The position numbers and the translations under genes were made by a program. Positions 1-12,166 of a stretch of 64,000 nucleotides of DNA are shown here, piece after piece; within the stretch, counting starts at the first letter, position 1, and every line of letters begins with the position of its first letter. The notes beneath the pieces are model-generated. The model saw nothing but the letters and a program-made list of their open reading frames with translations. It did not search any database and was not told the origin of the DNA. This stretch comes from Pyrocephalus nanus (Eukaryota > Chordata > Aves > Passeriformes > Tyrannidae): NCBI GenBank assembly GCA_038380795.1, contig CM076264.1, positions 11,658,001-11,722,000 on the forward strand. The letters run 5' to 3'.

Positions 1-2222
1 CTTCCCTTCTGGAAGGAAGTCTGTCCCTCCCCTTCTGCTGTGCACTGTTCAGAAAACAGCAGTTTGACTTTTGATCTTTTCAAACATGGGTTAGTAAACC
101 CCAAAGCATGAAGTTCAAAGCATGACTAAACACAATGTTTTTGTTGATTATAGAAGGAAGTTGCGTTGTTTTGTGTGCCAGCTGAAGATGCTGAAGCAAT
201 CTCTGGTATACAGGGGGTTGTACCTACCCCCTAAGCTTGCTCTTTGGCTGTCTCACATGAGAGTGTGGAACTCACTGTACAAGTATTTATGATCTTTGAC
301 AGCACATCAGCAGCTGGTGTTGACTTTGCTGCCAAAGCTACAGCACTGTTAGTGCTTGACCTGTGCTCTGAATCAACTCCCTGGGAATGGTTTCAGTGGG
401 TAAGAGCGGGCAACAGTGTATAAAACAGATTAAGAAGTCTAATATACGTGTAGCAAGATTACCTTCCACTAGTTATTTTAACATTTATCTAGTATACCAC
501 ACTGATGGATACTGTTAATTTAAATGTTTCTCAGCTTATATGGTCAGACAGTACCTGGAGTGCTTGGATGCTTTATCTCTTTGGTGTAGATAGGAAAGTC
601 GGAGGTATAAGGAACAGGAATTGTCCTTTTCCTCTTGAAGTGCAGGTGAACTACTGGACATATGAAATAAGCCTGATATTCTAAATATGGTAAATGATGT
701 GAACAATTTTTCTTAGCAACTGCTAAATAATAGCCCTTAATTTGGGACCAAGATAGCTGACAAGTGAGGAAATAGTCAACTTCTGACTCTTTGTGATGTT
801 GAAGGTGGTTCTCAATTGGATGTGTCACAGCTTATGGATATCCTTTCACTATACTTTGTATTTTGATGGGTGTGTTAATAAGATTTGGTGCAGCTAATCA
901 CAGGGGATTACAGTTCAATGAGGAACTAACAGGGAGCAGGGAAAGGAAGTGGAAAAACAAATTGATGTCTCCCACTTTCTTGATGCTGCATACTGGCTGC
1001 TCCTCCATGAATGCACAAAGTCTTGCAGCATTGAATAATTCAGTATAAGCAACACTTGTACTAAGCAGAGGAAATAATGAAATACCATGAATTTGACTTC
1101 CAATTATAAGCAGATGAGCTTGTTTTGCACCCCTCTTAGTCAGTCATAAGCCCCAAGCAGATGTGTGAAATGTGAATTGGGTGTATTGAAAAAATAATGT
1201 TTTATTGGACAGTTTAGCTTAAAAAAGTGTAGGCCTTGACTGCCAAAATGAGCACCAATTCTGGAAGCCTTGATTGACCAGGTCACTCTTTCAGCTGAGA
1301 GGTAATCCTTCCATTTTCATTGATCCTTTTTGGTATCCAACAATTCTTTATTTAGAGAGAAGAAAGTGACAAACACAGAACTCTCTCAACTGTCCTCTCT
1401 CTTTAAATTTTAAAAATCTTGGAATGATGGTTTGATCAATTTTGAGGAATGGGGGGTTTTTTGTGGTTTTTTTTTGACATAACTTTTGGATCAAGTGATT
1501 GGAATACAATGTAATCTTCTACAGACATTTAGAAAACGTTTATTTCCCATTAAATTTGGTTTATGGCTCTGACAGAAATCTTGGCAAAAAATGAAGGAAC
1601 ATCAGTGATTCAAAATGTAGTAATTTTAAGGGAAAGAATAAACTTGTATATTATAGATGGCTCTGGCTTGGGTGTTTTGTACTTCTTCAGTCTTGCTGTC
1701 ACCTTTTTCTAGTCTAAAAATAGATATCACCAAAATATATTGGGTAAAATATTTTCTTAAATCAAGCAGGGGAGTACAAATGATGAGGTGCAAGGTTTGT
1801 TTTGATGCAGAGCAAATAAATGTGAAGCAAAGATACACCTGCTTATTTTTTTCATCCCCGCTTCTGTAGTGTTGCTGTGACAGACTTCTTGAGACCTTTT
1901 CAAAATGACCTTGAAATTTTCTGTGCTTCAGTGACTAATCAAATGATTGCCAATAGAAGCAATTTCACCTGTTGCAATTTCATTGCAGTATTTCATTAGG
2001 AGGGACAGACCTTTTGTCATGCAAATGACTTGAGCAAGGCGGGCTGAAAGATCAGAGAGAAAGGGATAATCTTGTCAAGGCAGGTACCTGTTGTGTACAG
2101 GTGAATATTGTAGTCCAGTGTAATTTGCTGCTGTTTTAGGGACTGGGATGGGAATTCAGCTCCTCATATGTACAAACCACTAGTTCTAAGGCAGTACTGT
2201 AGGGTTTGTTTTGTTGTTTTTT

Positions 2223-2262
2223 GGGGGAAGGGAGGGTTGGGGGGTCAGGGAGGGAAGGGAGG
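2223..2262 (+). other. Strong G-quadruplex motif on the sense strand
   Basis: Seven G-runs of three or more occur within 37 bases (2223-2227, 2230-2232, 2234-2236, 2239-2244, 2248-2250, 2252-2254, 2257-2259), with loops of 1-3 bases. It lies in the transcribed sense strand of intron 1, so the pre-mRNA would also carry it. Folding is inferred. Confidence 0.8.
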
Positions 2263-3155
2263 ATTCTTCCGTCTCCCAACTGCAATAAAATATTGTTTAT
2301 TCTCAACTCTCCCTTTATCAGTTCTTGATTAGCTATTGCATTGGTTCTTTTATGAATTCTGGGGCTTGTTTGCCTTAGGAAAAGTATTCATACTTGCAAA
2401 AATAATGTTAGCTTTGTAAATATTTTCCCTGCAATATGCTAGTTGTATTTTTTTTTTCTTTAAAAATCACCCCTGGCTTGCAATAAAAGGTTATATAGTA
2501 TGTTTTTTGTACTTGTGTTTGCTTCCAGCTGTTGACAAAGGTTTTGTTTCTTCTGATGAATTTTTGAAGCTCTTTGAAAGATGCCATGCTGCTTTTAGTT
2601 GTAAAAAGTAATCTGTTACATAGTATCTGCCTGTCTCTTTGGCAGAATCCAGAAGGGAAATGTTTATAAGGTAACTTTCTGTGAGATGAAAGAGACTGAA
2701 TTAACTGTTGAACTCTCCAAGCATCTTTATCTTTGTATGGTTTTGGTTTTTTAACTGAGGAGAAGGAATATATTTAATTGCATTTTGTGCCCCAGAATTA
2801 AAACTTTAGGATTTAACTCCCTGAGGTTACGGTGACACATTTTTCTTCCCATTTTTTTCCTGGTGAATAGCAGTTATTTGGGGTAAATGACAGCATGAGA
2901 GTTGTCTCTCTTGGAGCTGGTAGCATAATAATATGTAATTAAAAATGTCAGGCAGTTATGTCCATATGGCTTGTGTATCATTATAAATAATATCTGTACA
3001 TAATGCAAATAATTCTGTTTAAAAACATACCATGAAAAAGAGGCAATACTTTGGCTAGGAAGATGTGCCAAGTTGCAATACCAGCTTGTCAGTTCTGGAT
3101 AGCTGAGCTTAGGCCCCACGTCAAGAAGTGAATTAAATGTGAAATGTGCCCGTGG

Positions 3156-3186
3156 TGTTTTTTTTTGGGGGTTGGTTTTTTTTTTT

Positions 3187-3219
<33 letters not shown>
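3156..3219. repeat. T-rich low-complexity tract
   Basis: Runs of T broken by GGGGG, GG and GG, ending in about 29 consecutive T. It resembles the reverse complement of the A-rich/C-interrupted tracts elsewhere in the window. The ORF on the minus strand across it (poly-Lys) is an artefact of this tract. Confidence 0.95.
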
Positions 3220-4734
3220 TGCAGCAATTTATTGGCTGAGTGGGTTTTAAAACAGCTATGGTTTTTCAGTAGATGTGCTTGTTCTTTTCTCTGAGAATTT
3301 CTAGGAAGCCAGGAGAAAGCTTTGCCTTCTCTGCAATTTGTAAAAGGAGGTAATTTTTGTCTTCTGCCACACACTGGCCAACTAGGATCAGGAATCTTGA
3401 TGTGGGGTGATGGGCAGGCAAGGCTGGGGATGGCAGCTGGGGATTGGGATAAAACCTTGCCTAGCAGGAGAAAAGCAACCTTGTCCCTTTGCCTGTTTCC
3501 CACACAGGAGTTTTCCAGCCAGCTCGCTTGTCACATGTGGGTTGCTCTGCTGCTTTATAAGTGAAAACAACGCCAGATAAACCCTTCATGGCAGTGGAGA
3601 TAGTGGCTGTCACAAAGTAAATCTGGTTCCCCACCCACTTCCCAGCACAGCCAGCCTTGGGGCAGGGTGATGGCAGATCTGCTGCCTGCCTTGCTCCGGG
3701 TGAGCCTGTCTCCACCCCGGGAGGAATGCGATTGGTTTCAGTGGTGCAGGCCAGCGTGCTCCCCGTGCTCCCCTCTCTGGGGCCACAGCTACTACCAGGC
3801 TCTTCAGGATTTCTGCCTCAAAGGGAAAAGGGGGAAAAAAGAAGATCAACACAAAATTAGAGTTTGGGTTATTTTTATATGTTGTCTGGGGCTTGGGATT
3901 TAAAAACAAAATAAACCCTCTGTAGGTGTTTATTGCTGACAGTAGGAGTTCACAGGATTCGATTTGGGGTATGGAATAAGAATACAGGAAGCTATTCAAA
4001 CACAGTTAATACCCTTGCCTTCAAATAGACCTTTGATGCAATCAACACGTAAGAATTACAGTCCATTTGGGAGAGTTATTAAAAGGGTAAATAAACACAA
4101 GATATCAGATGAAAAATGGATTTTAGGTTTCAAAATGGAATGATACCCATTTATAAAAAATAAAAAGAAGCAATTCCAAAAATGATGTGTCAGTTTGTCA
4201 TTTTCCCTTTGTATGAAGAATAACTGCACTGAGTCACGTAATGTGCTAGACAAATGTTCCCATTCACACTTAATGCATGTTTCTGTTACAGTTTTCTGAC
4301 GTTTGTGTTTCCATGTAGATTCTTAAGCAGGATCAGATGTAGTAGGGAAGCTGTGCCTGGTTTTGGGATTGTGCAGGGAGGATTGCTGCTTTGGAAGGAC
4401 TGCTTTTGGAAACCAGTCAGTGTAGAGCATGTGAGCAGTCCCTTATCTCAATGAACTCCAAAGTCCATATACAGAATCTAGCAGACATTTATGAGTTTTT
4501 TAAAAAAGGTATATGAATATCTGTGATCTTTAAAAAGACAGTAAAATACTGGGAGCAAGTCTGCTTCTTTTAACACTGAAAAGCAAGGACCATATTAGGA
4601 AAGAGATGGGGGGGATAATTTATTTGGTGTTCCAAATGATTATTACAGGAATTAGTCTGTGAAACAACCAAGAAAGAGGATGTCAAAGTATGGACTTGAT
4701 CTGAACTGACAATTTGTCCTTGCATGGTTTAATT

Positions 4735-4811
4735 TAAAAAAAAAAAAAAAAAAAACAAACAAACAAAAAAAAAACAAGAGAGAGAGACAGGGAGAAAGGG
4801 GGTGGGGGGAG
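4735..4811. repeat. Poly-A / (CAAA)n / (GA)n / G-rich compound tract
   Basis: About 20 A, then CAAACAAACAAAC, more A, (AG)n, and GGGGGTGGGGGG. It is a purine-only block of nearly 80 bases on the + strand. Confidence 0.95.
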
Positions 4812-5738
4812 GCTTTGCTTTGCAATTTGAAACAGAAAAGACTTATGTTTCCCAGGACAGATGAGGCAGTGAAACGCTCTGCCATGTGGTATCCACACTG
4901 GGAATGCAGGAGATTCCAGGGAGGCTTGGAGAGAATCCCCCAGCTGTAAACATGAGTGCTTGGAGGTCTGGGGTGTGATAAGAGAAGATTTCTAAAGTGT
5001 CGTGTTGTAACCAGTTCCTGTGGTTCACTTATGTGATCCAGTCTCTTCCTAGTTCTGCCAATGTGAAGGAAGTGTCAGAGGTAGGCTATGGGTGTGATGC
5101 CATCTGGCAATTCTGCTTTCCTAGAAAGTAGTGATCTATGTGAACTTAATTTGGCATTTAAGCCACGAACTGACAGAAACATGCCCCTTTTGAATCTGTC
5201 ACTTGTTGTGTAATTCCATGATTTCTTGTGGTGCTCTTCATTAAAGAAATGTTTCTTCTTTCAATAATGTGTTACACTGGGTGATGTTCTCATGGTGGCA
5301 TTAGATAAAGTTGTTGTTTACAAAATCCTTTCCTAAGGGAGATAACTTCAGTAAGTGCAAAATATCAGTAACTGTATCTTTCTGAATCTTGCATGTCCTG
5401 ATGCATCTCCATGCACTTGTCTGTATGCTGTTATTGCTGAAATTATTTGCATCATGCTATGTGAGTAAGTTTTGCAGTCTAATGACTTGTTACTCAGTGT
5501 GAAATAATGCTCTTAAAGCTCAAAGCTGATGTCATGTTACGCTCTTAGTTATGACCTATCTAATACAGTTGTCAGTGTGCACAAATGAAGTTAAATTGCA
5601 TAAGCTTGTCAGCACTATGAGAAAGAACTTAAGTTACTCTTTACTACTGAAGGTCTGTTGGCAGAGAAAACACATGCACTCAGGAGTCAGTCTTTACTAA
5701 GATGAAACCTGGTTTTGATTTTTATGAAGTTTTGGAGA

Positions 5739-5765
5739 GGGGAAGGGAGAAATGGGGCAGGGGGG
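5739..5765 (+). other. G-quadruplex motif on the sense strand
   Basis: Four G-runs (4, 3, 4 and 6 G) with loops of 2, 6 and 2 bases. Confidence 0.7.
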
Positions 5766-7203
5766 AAATCTGAAGTGAAGAGCAGCATTCAGATGACTCA
5801 TTAGTGTAAATTGGGAAACATAACCCTGGTTTCATCACAGGGTAATTTTGTCCCAGGACAAGTAACTACAGAGTTTTCTGCTATGTGCTTCAGTGCTAAA
5901 TTAATTCACAGTCCTTTTGCATTTTTCTTTGATTTGATGGCTCTGTTTTTCTGTGAATCTCTGCAGCTCCATGAAAAAAAAGGAAAGAAAAAAAAAAAAG
6001 AGCAGGAATTTATTGTGTGATTTATAAAGAGAGTGGCAGGAAGATCTTTACTGATTGTATGAGGGAGGCACCACCATCATTACATAAATTTGAAAGTGTT
6101 CTTTGGTGGGGTTTTCTTACAGTAGAGCCATAACTTACTGTGATTCAAATCTGCCTGTTTGCTGTTTTTAGCCTTGGAAATGGGCATGTTAATTATGTAG
6201 AACTATTACTGCAGTTTAAGAAACTAAACTTTTGCTGGGATCAGGCAAACTGTGGATGGGAGGTGCAGAGTGGTAAGCAGCAGTACTGAGATGCTCGATT
6301 GCTTCCAACAGCTGCTGGGAAGGCAGTGCTATTCCCATGGGAGTGCTTCTCCTGCTTTCTGCTTACGGGAAGAGGTTTTCCTATCAGTCTCTGCAACCAG
6401 CATGCGACAGAGCTGAAGTATGTTCCTGCCTCCCTTAGCTGGCTGGAAAATGAGCCTTCTTTTTGTCAATCCTTTGCTTCTGGGAGCTGTTGTTTAAAGG
6501 GATGGAATGCTTTTCTCTGAAATCTCTCTCTGCTTAAACAAAATAGGGAATAAGGGAGACTGTGATCTGTCCTTTCCAGCTTGGAGACTGAGCTGGACAG
6601 ATGTTTCTTACTCAGTGCTAAGGAGGAAAGTCCCTGGCTAGGGGCTCTAGAATGAGGGTTAAAAGGTGAAGAAATCCTACAGGGGCCTCCTGCTGCAATG
6701 AATGGCTTCAGCCCTGCACAAGTGAGACAGCAGACCCAAAACTTGTGTCTCTTCATCCTTTCCTTCTCCTTCTTCCTCTCATTGCAACTATTTTGTGTTT
6801 ATTTTCCTACTTTTAAATTGCATAATTTAGTCCTTCCTGTCACTTCCTAACGTCTGAATCATAGGTAGCTCTTCCTGCCTGCAGTAAACAAACATTTTAT
6901 TCTTGGCACCTTTCCAAATTGAAATTGTGTTTATGAATGTGGGGGGGTCCCTCTGGCAGTGTGCTTGGGAAGCTAATTCACTTGTGTACAGGTTGGATAA
7001 ACTGCTTACTGCATGCTTCTGTGGCCAGCTGATTTCCTTGTCTCTCCTATCTTCTAAACTGATGGAGCTGCTTGGCTGATCAGGACCAGCAGGTGAATGG
7101 TAGCAGATGATAAAAGCAGAGTGTAAACAATGGGATTATGAGCTTCTGAAGTTAATAACAGTAGCAGCAGAGTTGCCTCAAGTCTTGCTGCTGTTGGTGT
7201 CGC

Positions 7204-7220
7204 CTCTTCTCTCTCTCTCA
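7204..7220. repeat. Short (TC)n microsatellite
   Basis: CTCTTCTCTCTCTCTCA. Short and interrupted once. Confidence 0.85.
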
Positions 7221-10200
7221 TACCTTGTGATACATACATACAGTGCTGAGATACACAGTGTCTGCCATTTAACCAGTCACTTGTGAGAAACCCTGTCTGG
7301 TCTAACGTTTGGGCTTTGCTCATTTTTTGGATTCTTTCACTGCAAGGCAGGGAGATAACACAGGGTACTTTGGGACACGTGGTCTGCCTCCATCAGCCTG
7401 ACAGAGCTCTTAAACCATATTTGTAAAAGCTGCAAGATAGGAGTGTGTCACCTTCACTTTTCATATTATTTTTTCCTATTTCTAAGCTTTTTTGATTTTA
7501 TTTTCGAATTTGCTGTGACTGCCGAATGAAGCATGGAAGACATCACTAACACCCATGGGAGACTCCTCACCTCTCCTGTTGCGTTCATGCTCTCTCTTTG
7601 ATGGTTTTTGTCTTTTATTGGGAAGATTTGCCTTGAATCATGATAGACCAGCCTCACAGTATGCTGAACACTACAGCTCCTACACTGCAACTTCATGTGA
7701 AACTGTTAAATGAACTTAACCTGGTGAATGGAGACAACAGAGGAAAGGTCCAGTCCTTGTTTTGGCAACTTCGCATTTCTACCTTCCTATCCATCTGTAC
7801 CTCCTCACTTCCCTCTCTGATTCTTCCTCCTAAGACACCAAGAAGATGAGAATAAGTCAAATTTATTTAGGACAGATTAGATGAGATAAGAACACCCTCA
7901 GTGTTATGCTGACTTGGTCATGCTTTCTTGTGAAAAAGAAGAGAGAGCACCTTCTTTTTCCTCAGTTACAACTTACCTTGATTTTCTTGACGGTGTCGTG
8001 TATAGCATGGAAAGCATAACGTCTATGCAGGTGATCTAAAAAAACTAGCAAAAACATTTTGCAAGCTGTGCCAGTATGACAAAGCAACAGAATATTACTC
8101 TACTCTAAAGTAAATTTCAGACAAGATAGTTGTAGCAAAAGAGCCCTGCTGTTACGTGCCATAGGAATGCCTCATGTTCCAGTTTCTTCTGGCTGAGGTT
8201 GCACGTGCACAGGGATGTGGGCTTCTCCCTTGTGCCATTTGCTTATATCCAATCAGCAAACGAAAGGATGAAGTTCCACCAAAAGATAAGTTAGAGGGAT
8301 TTTGAACCTGGTTGCTCATCCTGGAAGTTGATTAAGTTGGATACCGTTTCTGTTATCATTGCCTACTTACACTGTTTGCTTGTGTGTACTAAAGAATTTA
8401 TATTTCTTTCCCACAATAGTGGGAGGAGTTACTGTTTCCTGTGGTTGGGATTGAAATGAGTTTTCTGTATTTGGAGTAGGAAAGTAATTTTCTTGGAGGT
8501 GTGATTTGGTAATGTACAATGCTAGGGAATTGGAAAGAAAAAAGTATGATAGAAGGCAGTGTCCTGTTTATAATATATTCTAGTCTAAAATCATGGCAAC
8601 CTGTTTCTTAATAACACTATACCATGTGGAAACTGAATGTGGCAACAATTGCATGAAAATATTTTTATTTTATCTGTTTGTTACATATGCTTTGGATTTC
8701 TTGGAACTTAAAAGTACATATTCAAATAAATGCCATGTTAAATAACGTAGAAAATACTTTTGAGTCCTTTGTACGCTGTGTGGTGAAAGTTTTGCTGAAT
8801 CAGAAGCAAAAATGTAAGGGTTGGGTCCTGTAATTATAGTATTACAGACCTGTCTACTATTGTCTTTTAATTTAAGCTTGTAATATAAAGTTAGAATGAA
8901 GATAACACTGACCAAAGCATAATGAAACCAAATTTTTCAGTCATTTGCATTACCTTAAGTTGTCTTTTAGTGTTCCACGGTACTGTTTTATCAGTTCTAG
9001 TCAATAAACATCACAGTGGTGCACAAACCTTTTCATTTGAACTTGAGGCTATTAAATTATGCTGTTGCATTGAGTTTCAGTGATTGCATTATTGTCGTTC
9101 ATCTGAGGCGATGACAGTCTTGCCTCCTCGAAGGGTACTGGGCTTTTTGTTTCTTTAAGAAGACATGAGTAGTACCAAATGGAAATCTGGTGGAGTGTTG
9201 TATGATTTTTAGCAAATTGTTAAGCAGCACTTCTGAGTTGCTTGTGAAGCTTCAGTAAAGTCTCAGTTGAAAGTGCAAATATTTCTCTAGGCGACTGAAC
9301 TATGCAGCCTTGAGTTGCTATTAAACACCTTTATGGTGTTATGAAAAAAACCAGGCTAGGCTTTATACCAAAACTTGTGATTCTGTGAACAGGCGTAAGC
9401 CAAGAAAGTCTTTGAGACTGTAGTAGAAACATGCTTTCCCACGAAATAGAATCCAGGGATGTAGCCACTGTAATTGTGCAATAAATTATCATAAATGTGA
9501 TGTCATAGTCTCTGCAACTTTCTGAAGGGGTAGTCTGATTTTGAAATCAACCAACTAGTGAATAACAAGCCTCTGAATTGGCCCAGACAACAGCAGACAT
9601 GTCTGCATCATTTGGGGAAAGCAGTCATCTCCTTAGAGAATTAAACTATTTCAAAATAGAAGTTGTTGACTCAATGTGTTAATCTTGGCTTTTCATGAAG
9701 AATGCAGCATCCAACACTGATTAATTATTTTTTTAATAATAGATCCTTAAACTACAGGCTACATAGTTAAAAAGAGACAGATTGGAAGAAAGTTCATTGA
9801 GGTTATTAACTGCAACTCCTCTGAATTGCAGTTATTCCCTGGTAGCATTCAAACGTTCACCTGTAGAAAAAGGTCCCCAGATGCAGGTGTGGTTACAGAA
9901 TTGTAGTTATGATTTACAAGGATAATTCCACAGGCTTGCCCAAAGGTGTGTTGTGAAGATTAGGCAGAACCCAACAAATCTTTAAGATTGCAATGGCATA
10001 ATTCAGAAACTTTGTTTTGGATAATTATTGTATGTGATAGCAAGGACGTATTGCTCTATGAGAGAGTCCTCTAAGTTTGTTACGGGACTGGATTAAAAAT
10101 TAAGTGTTGTTCATGAAACTATTTGAAAGAAGACATTGAACTTCAATTGAGTGTGGTAAAACTTACCTCAGTGTCCAAATAAGTGCATATTCTAAATGCA

Positions 10201-11253
10201 GTAAAGCACTGTGTATATTTTTCAGTGTTTACTATAAACTCTTGATGTGTATCTAGTGATTAAAACAGTTCAAACAACTTGAAATTAGTGGCATGACAAA
10301 AAAATACATATCTTTGCCTTCCAAGTAGGAAGTAGGAGAATCTTCACATAACCTCCATTCCTACGTCCTTCAGGTTAAAGCCTGGGTAAGTAAATAAGCC
10401 TTGCAGTGTGCCCAGAAGGTCATCTCTGAGGGGTAGGTTGGAACGCAATGCAGAGCCAAGAGCCTTCCTAGAAAACTATCTACTGGTACATCTCCATGTT
10501 TGGGAAACATTGGGTTTGACCTGATTCAGTCTTTCCTCGTGACCTTTGCAGGCCTTACAGGTGGCCTTTTCCAAGCGGAGTCTTGTGTCAAAAGTTCATT
10601 CATCCTTTTTATTTTTTTCTCTTTTCATCTTCATTCACTTCAGAAACAATCAAAAACTCCTTGCTTCAGCTCTTGTTTTTAGCGTTGTGACATTACACCC
10701 TGCTTCTCTCGTAACTTAAATCATGTCCTTACTAAAAGGTACTAGTGTTTTTTATTTTCTCCATATCTCCCCCCCCCTTTGTTTTCCTTTTGGCCTCACT
10801 TTACCCTGAGGATCTGCAGCTTCTGTGTTAGCTTCCATCTCTTCATCTTTGCTCTTCCTTGCCATCGATCTGTCTATGGATGACTTTTCATGCTCATGTT
10901 ATGTACACTTTGCATCAGTGACACATGCTTCAGTGTCTGCTCCTAAACACTGCCTCCTCTCTGACTTGGCTTTTGTGTACTGCTACCATTAATGTTTTGC
11001 TACCAAATTAAGTGTATTTTCTGTTTTCTTGGAATTTGTCTTTGCAGTTCACATTCTCTGTTCTTTTAACTGATGCCCAACATTTTCCTAACTTTCCTAA
11101 CTTAAGTCCCTTGACCACGGGAGTTACCTGTTCCAGGAACATGTAGGTGTTGGCCTGCATTCACCATGGGTTGGATGTATGGGCTTTTTCCAGATGGATC
11201 CAACTATAGCTGGTGTCATTTTTTTTTTATTAATCAGACTTGATAAAAATATT

Positions 11254-12166
11254 CATAGAATCATTAAGGTCGGAAAAGACCTCTGAAATCATGGAGCCCA
11301 ACCATTAACCCAGCACTGTTAAGTCCACCCCTAAACCATGTCTACGTGGTTTTTGGACACTTCCAGGGGTGGTGATTCCGTCATTTCCCTGGGCAGCCTT
11401 TTCCAGTGCTTGACAACCCTTTCAGTGAAGAAATTTTTCCTAATACGCAATCTAAACTGCCCCTGGGACACCTTAAGGCCATTGCCTCTTGTGCTGTTTC
11501 TTGCTAATTGGAAAAAAAGACTGCTCCCCACCTGGCTACAGCCTCCTTTCAGGTAGTTACAGAGAGCAGTAATGTCTTCCTTCCCTGAGCCTCCTTTTCT
11601 CCAGGCTCAAGAGCTCCAGATCCCTCAGCTGCTCCTCATCAGACTTTTGTTTCAGACCCTTTCTCAGCTCTGTTGCCCTTCTCTGGACATGTTCCAGCAC
11701 CTCACTACCTATCTTGTGGTGAGTGGCTCAGAACTGGACGCGGGATTTGGGATGTGGGCTCTCCAGTGCCAATTACAGGGGGGCAATCACTGCCTTTGTC
11801 CTGCTTGCCACATTATTGATGATCCAGGCCAGGATGCCACTGGTTTTCTTGGCCACCTGGGCACATGCTGGCTCATGCTCAGCTGACCAGCACACCGTAG
11901 TCCTTTTCTTCCAGACCACTTTCCAGCCCCTCTGTTCCCCTTCTGTATTGCTGCATGGAGCTGTTGTGACCCAAGTGCAGGGCCCAGCACTTGGCCTTGT
12001 TGAAGCTCATACCCTTGGCCTTGGCCCATTGATCCAGCCTGCCCAGAGCCCTCTGCGGAGCCTTCCTGCCCTCCAGCAGATCAACACTCCCACCCAACTT
12101 GGTGTTATCTGTGAACTGATTGAGGGTCCAGATCATCAGTAAAGATGTTAAACAGGACTGATCTGT
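11254..12166 (-). mobile_element. CR1 LINE fragment with decayed reverse-transcriptase C-terminus
   Basis: Read on the minus strand, this runs from the end of the CR1 reverse-transcriptase domain to the 3' terminus. Positions 12136-11879 translate to a recognisable CR1 segment (...DNTKLGGSVDLLEGR..., ...MSFNKAKC..., ...LEEKDYGVLVS). The catalytic motif, normally F-A-D-D, reads F-T-D-N, so the element is dead. Further fragments ([14 protein letters not shown], [13 protein letters not shown], RKNFFTERVVKHWKRLPRE) follow in shifted frames. The 3' end is the CATAGAATCAT...GAAAAGACCTC motif (reverse complement of the CR1 tail) at about 11254. The element is 5'-truncated, as is typical of CR1. The small ORFs on both strands here are LINE remnants or their shadows. 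Confidence 0.95.

Larger units (their letters stand above)
1..11253. other. Intron 1 segment, unique AT-rich DNA, no gene seen
   Basis: Apart from the T-rich tract at 3.16 kb, the compound A-rich tract at 4.74 kb, the (TC)n at 7.2 kb and two G-quadruplex motifs, I see only unique AT-rich sequence. ORFs reach at most 209 codons. That one (2874-3503, minus) runs through a homopolymer-encoded poly-Lys stretch and is not a plausible gene. Confidence 0.75.

Noticed and set aside
2874..3503. 209-codon minus-strand ORF
   Set aside because: It crosses the T-rich tract and encodes a long poly-Lys stretch. There is no domain and the low-complexity origin is obvious.
11572..12142. Plus-strand ORFs of 104 and 139 codons
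   Set aside because: They are antisense to the CR1 LINE fragment at 11254-12166.
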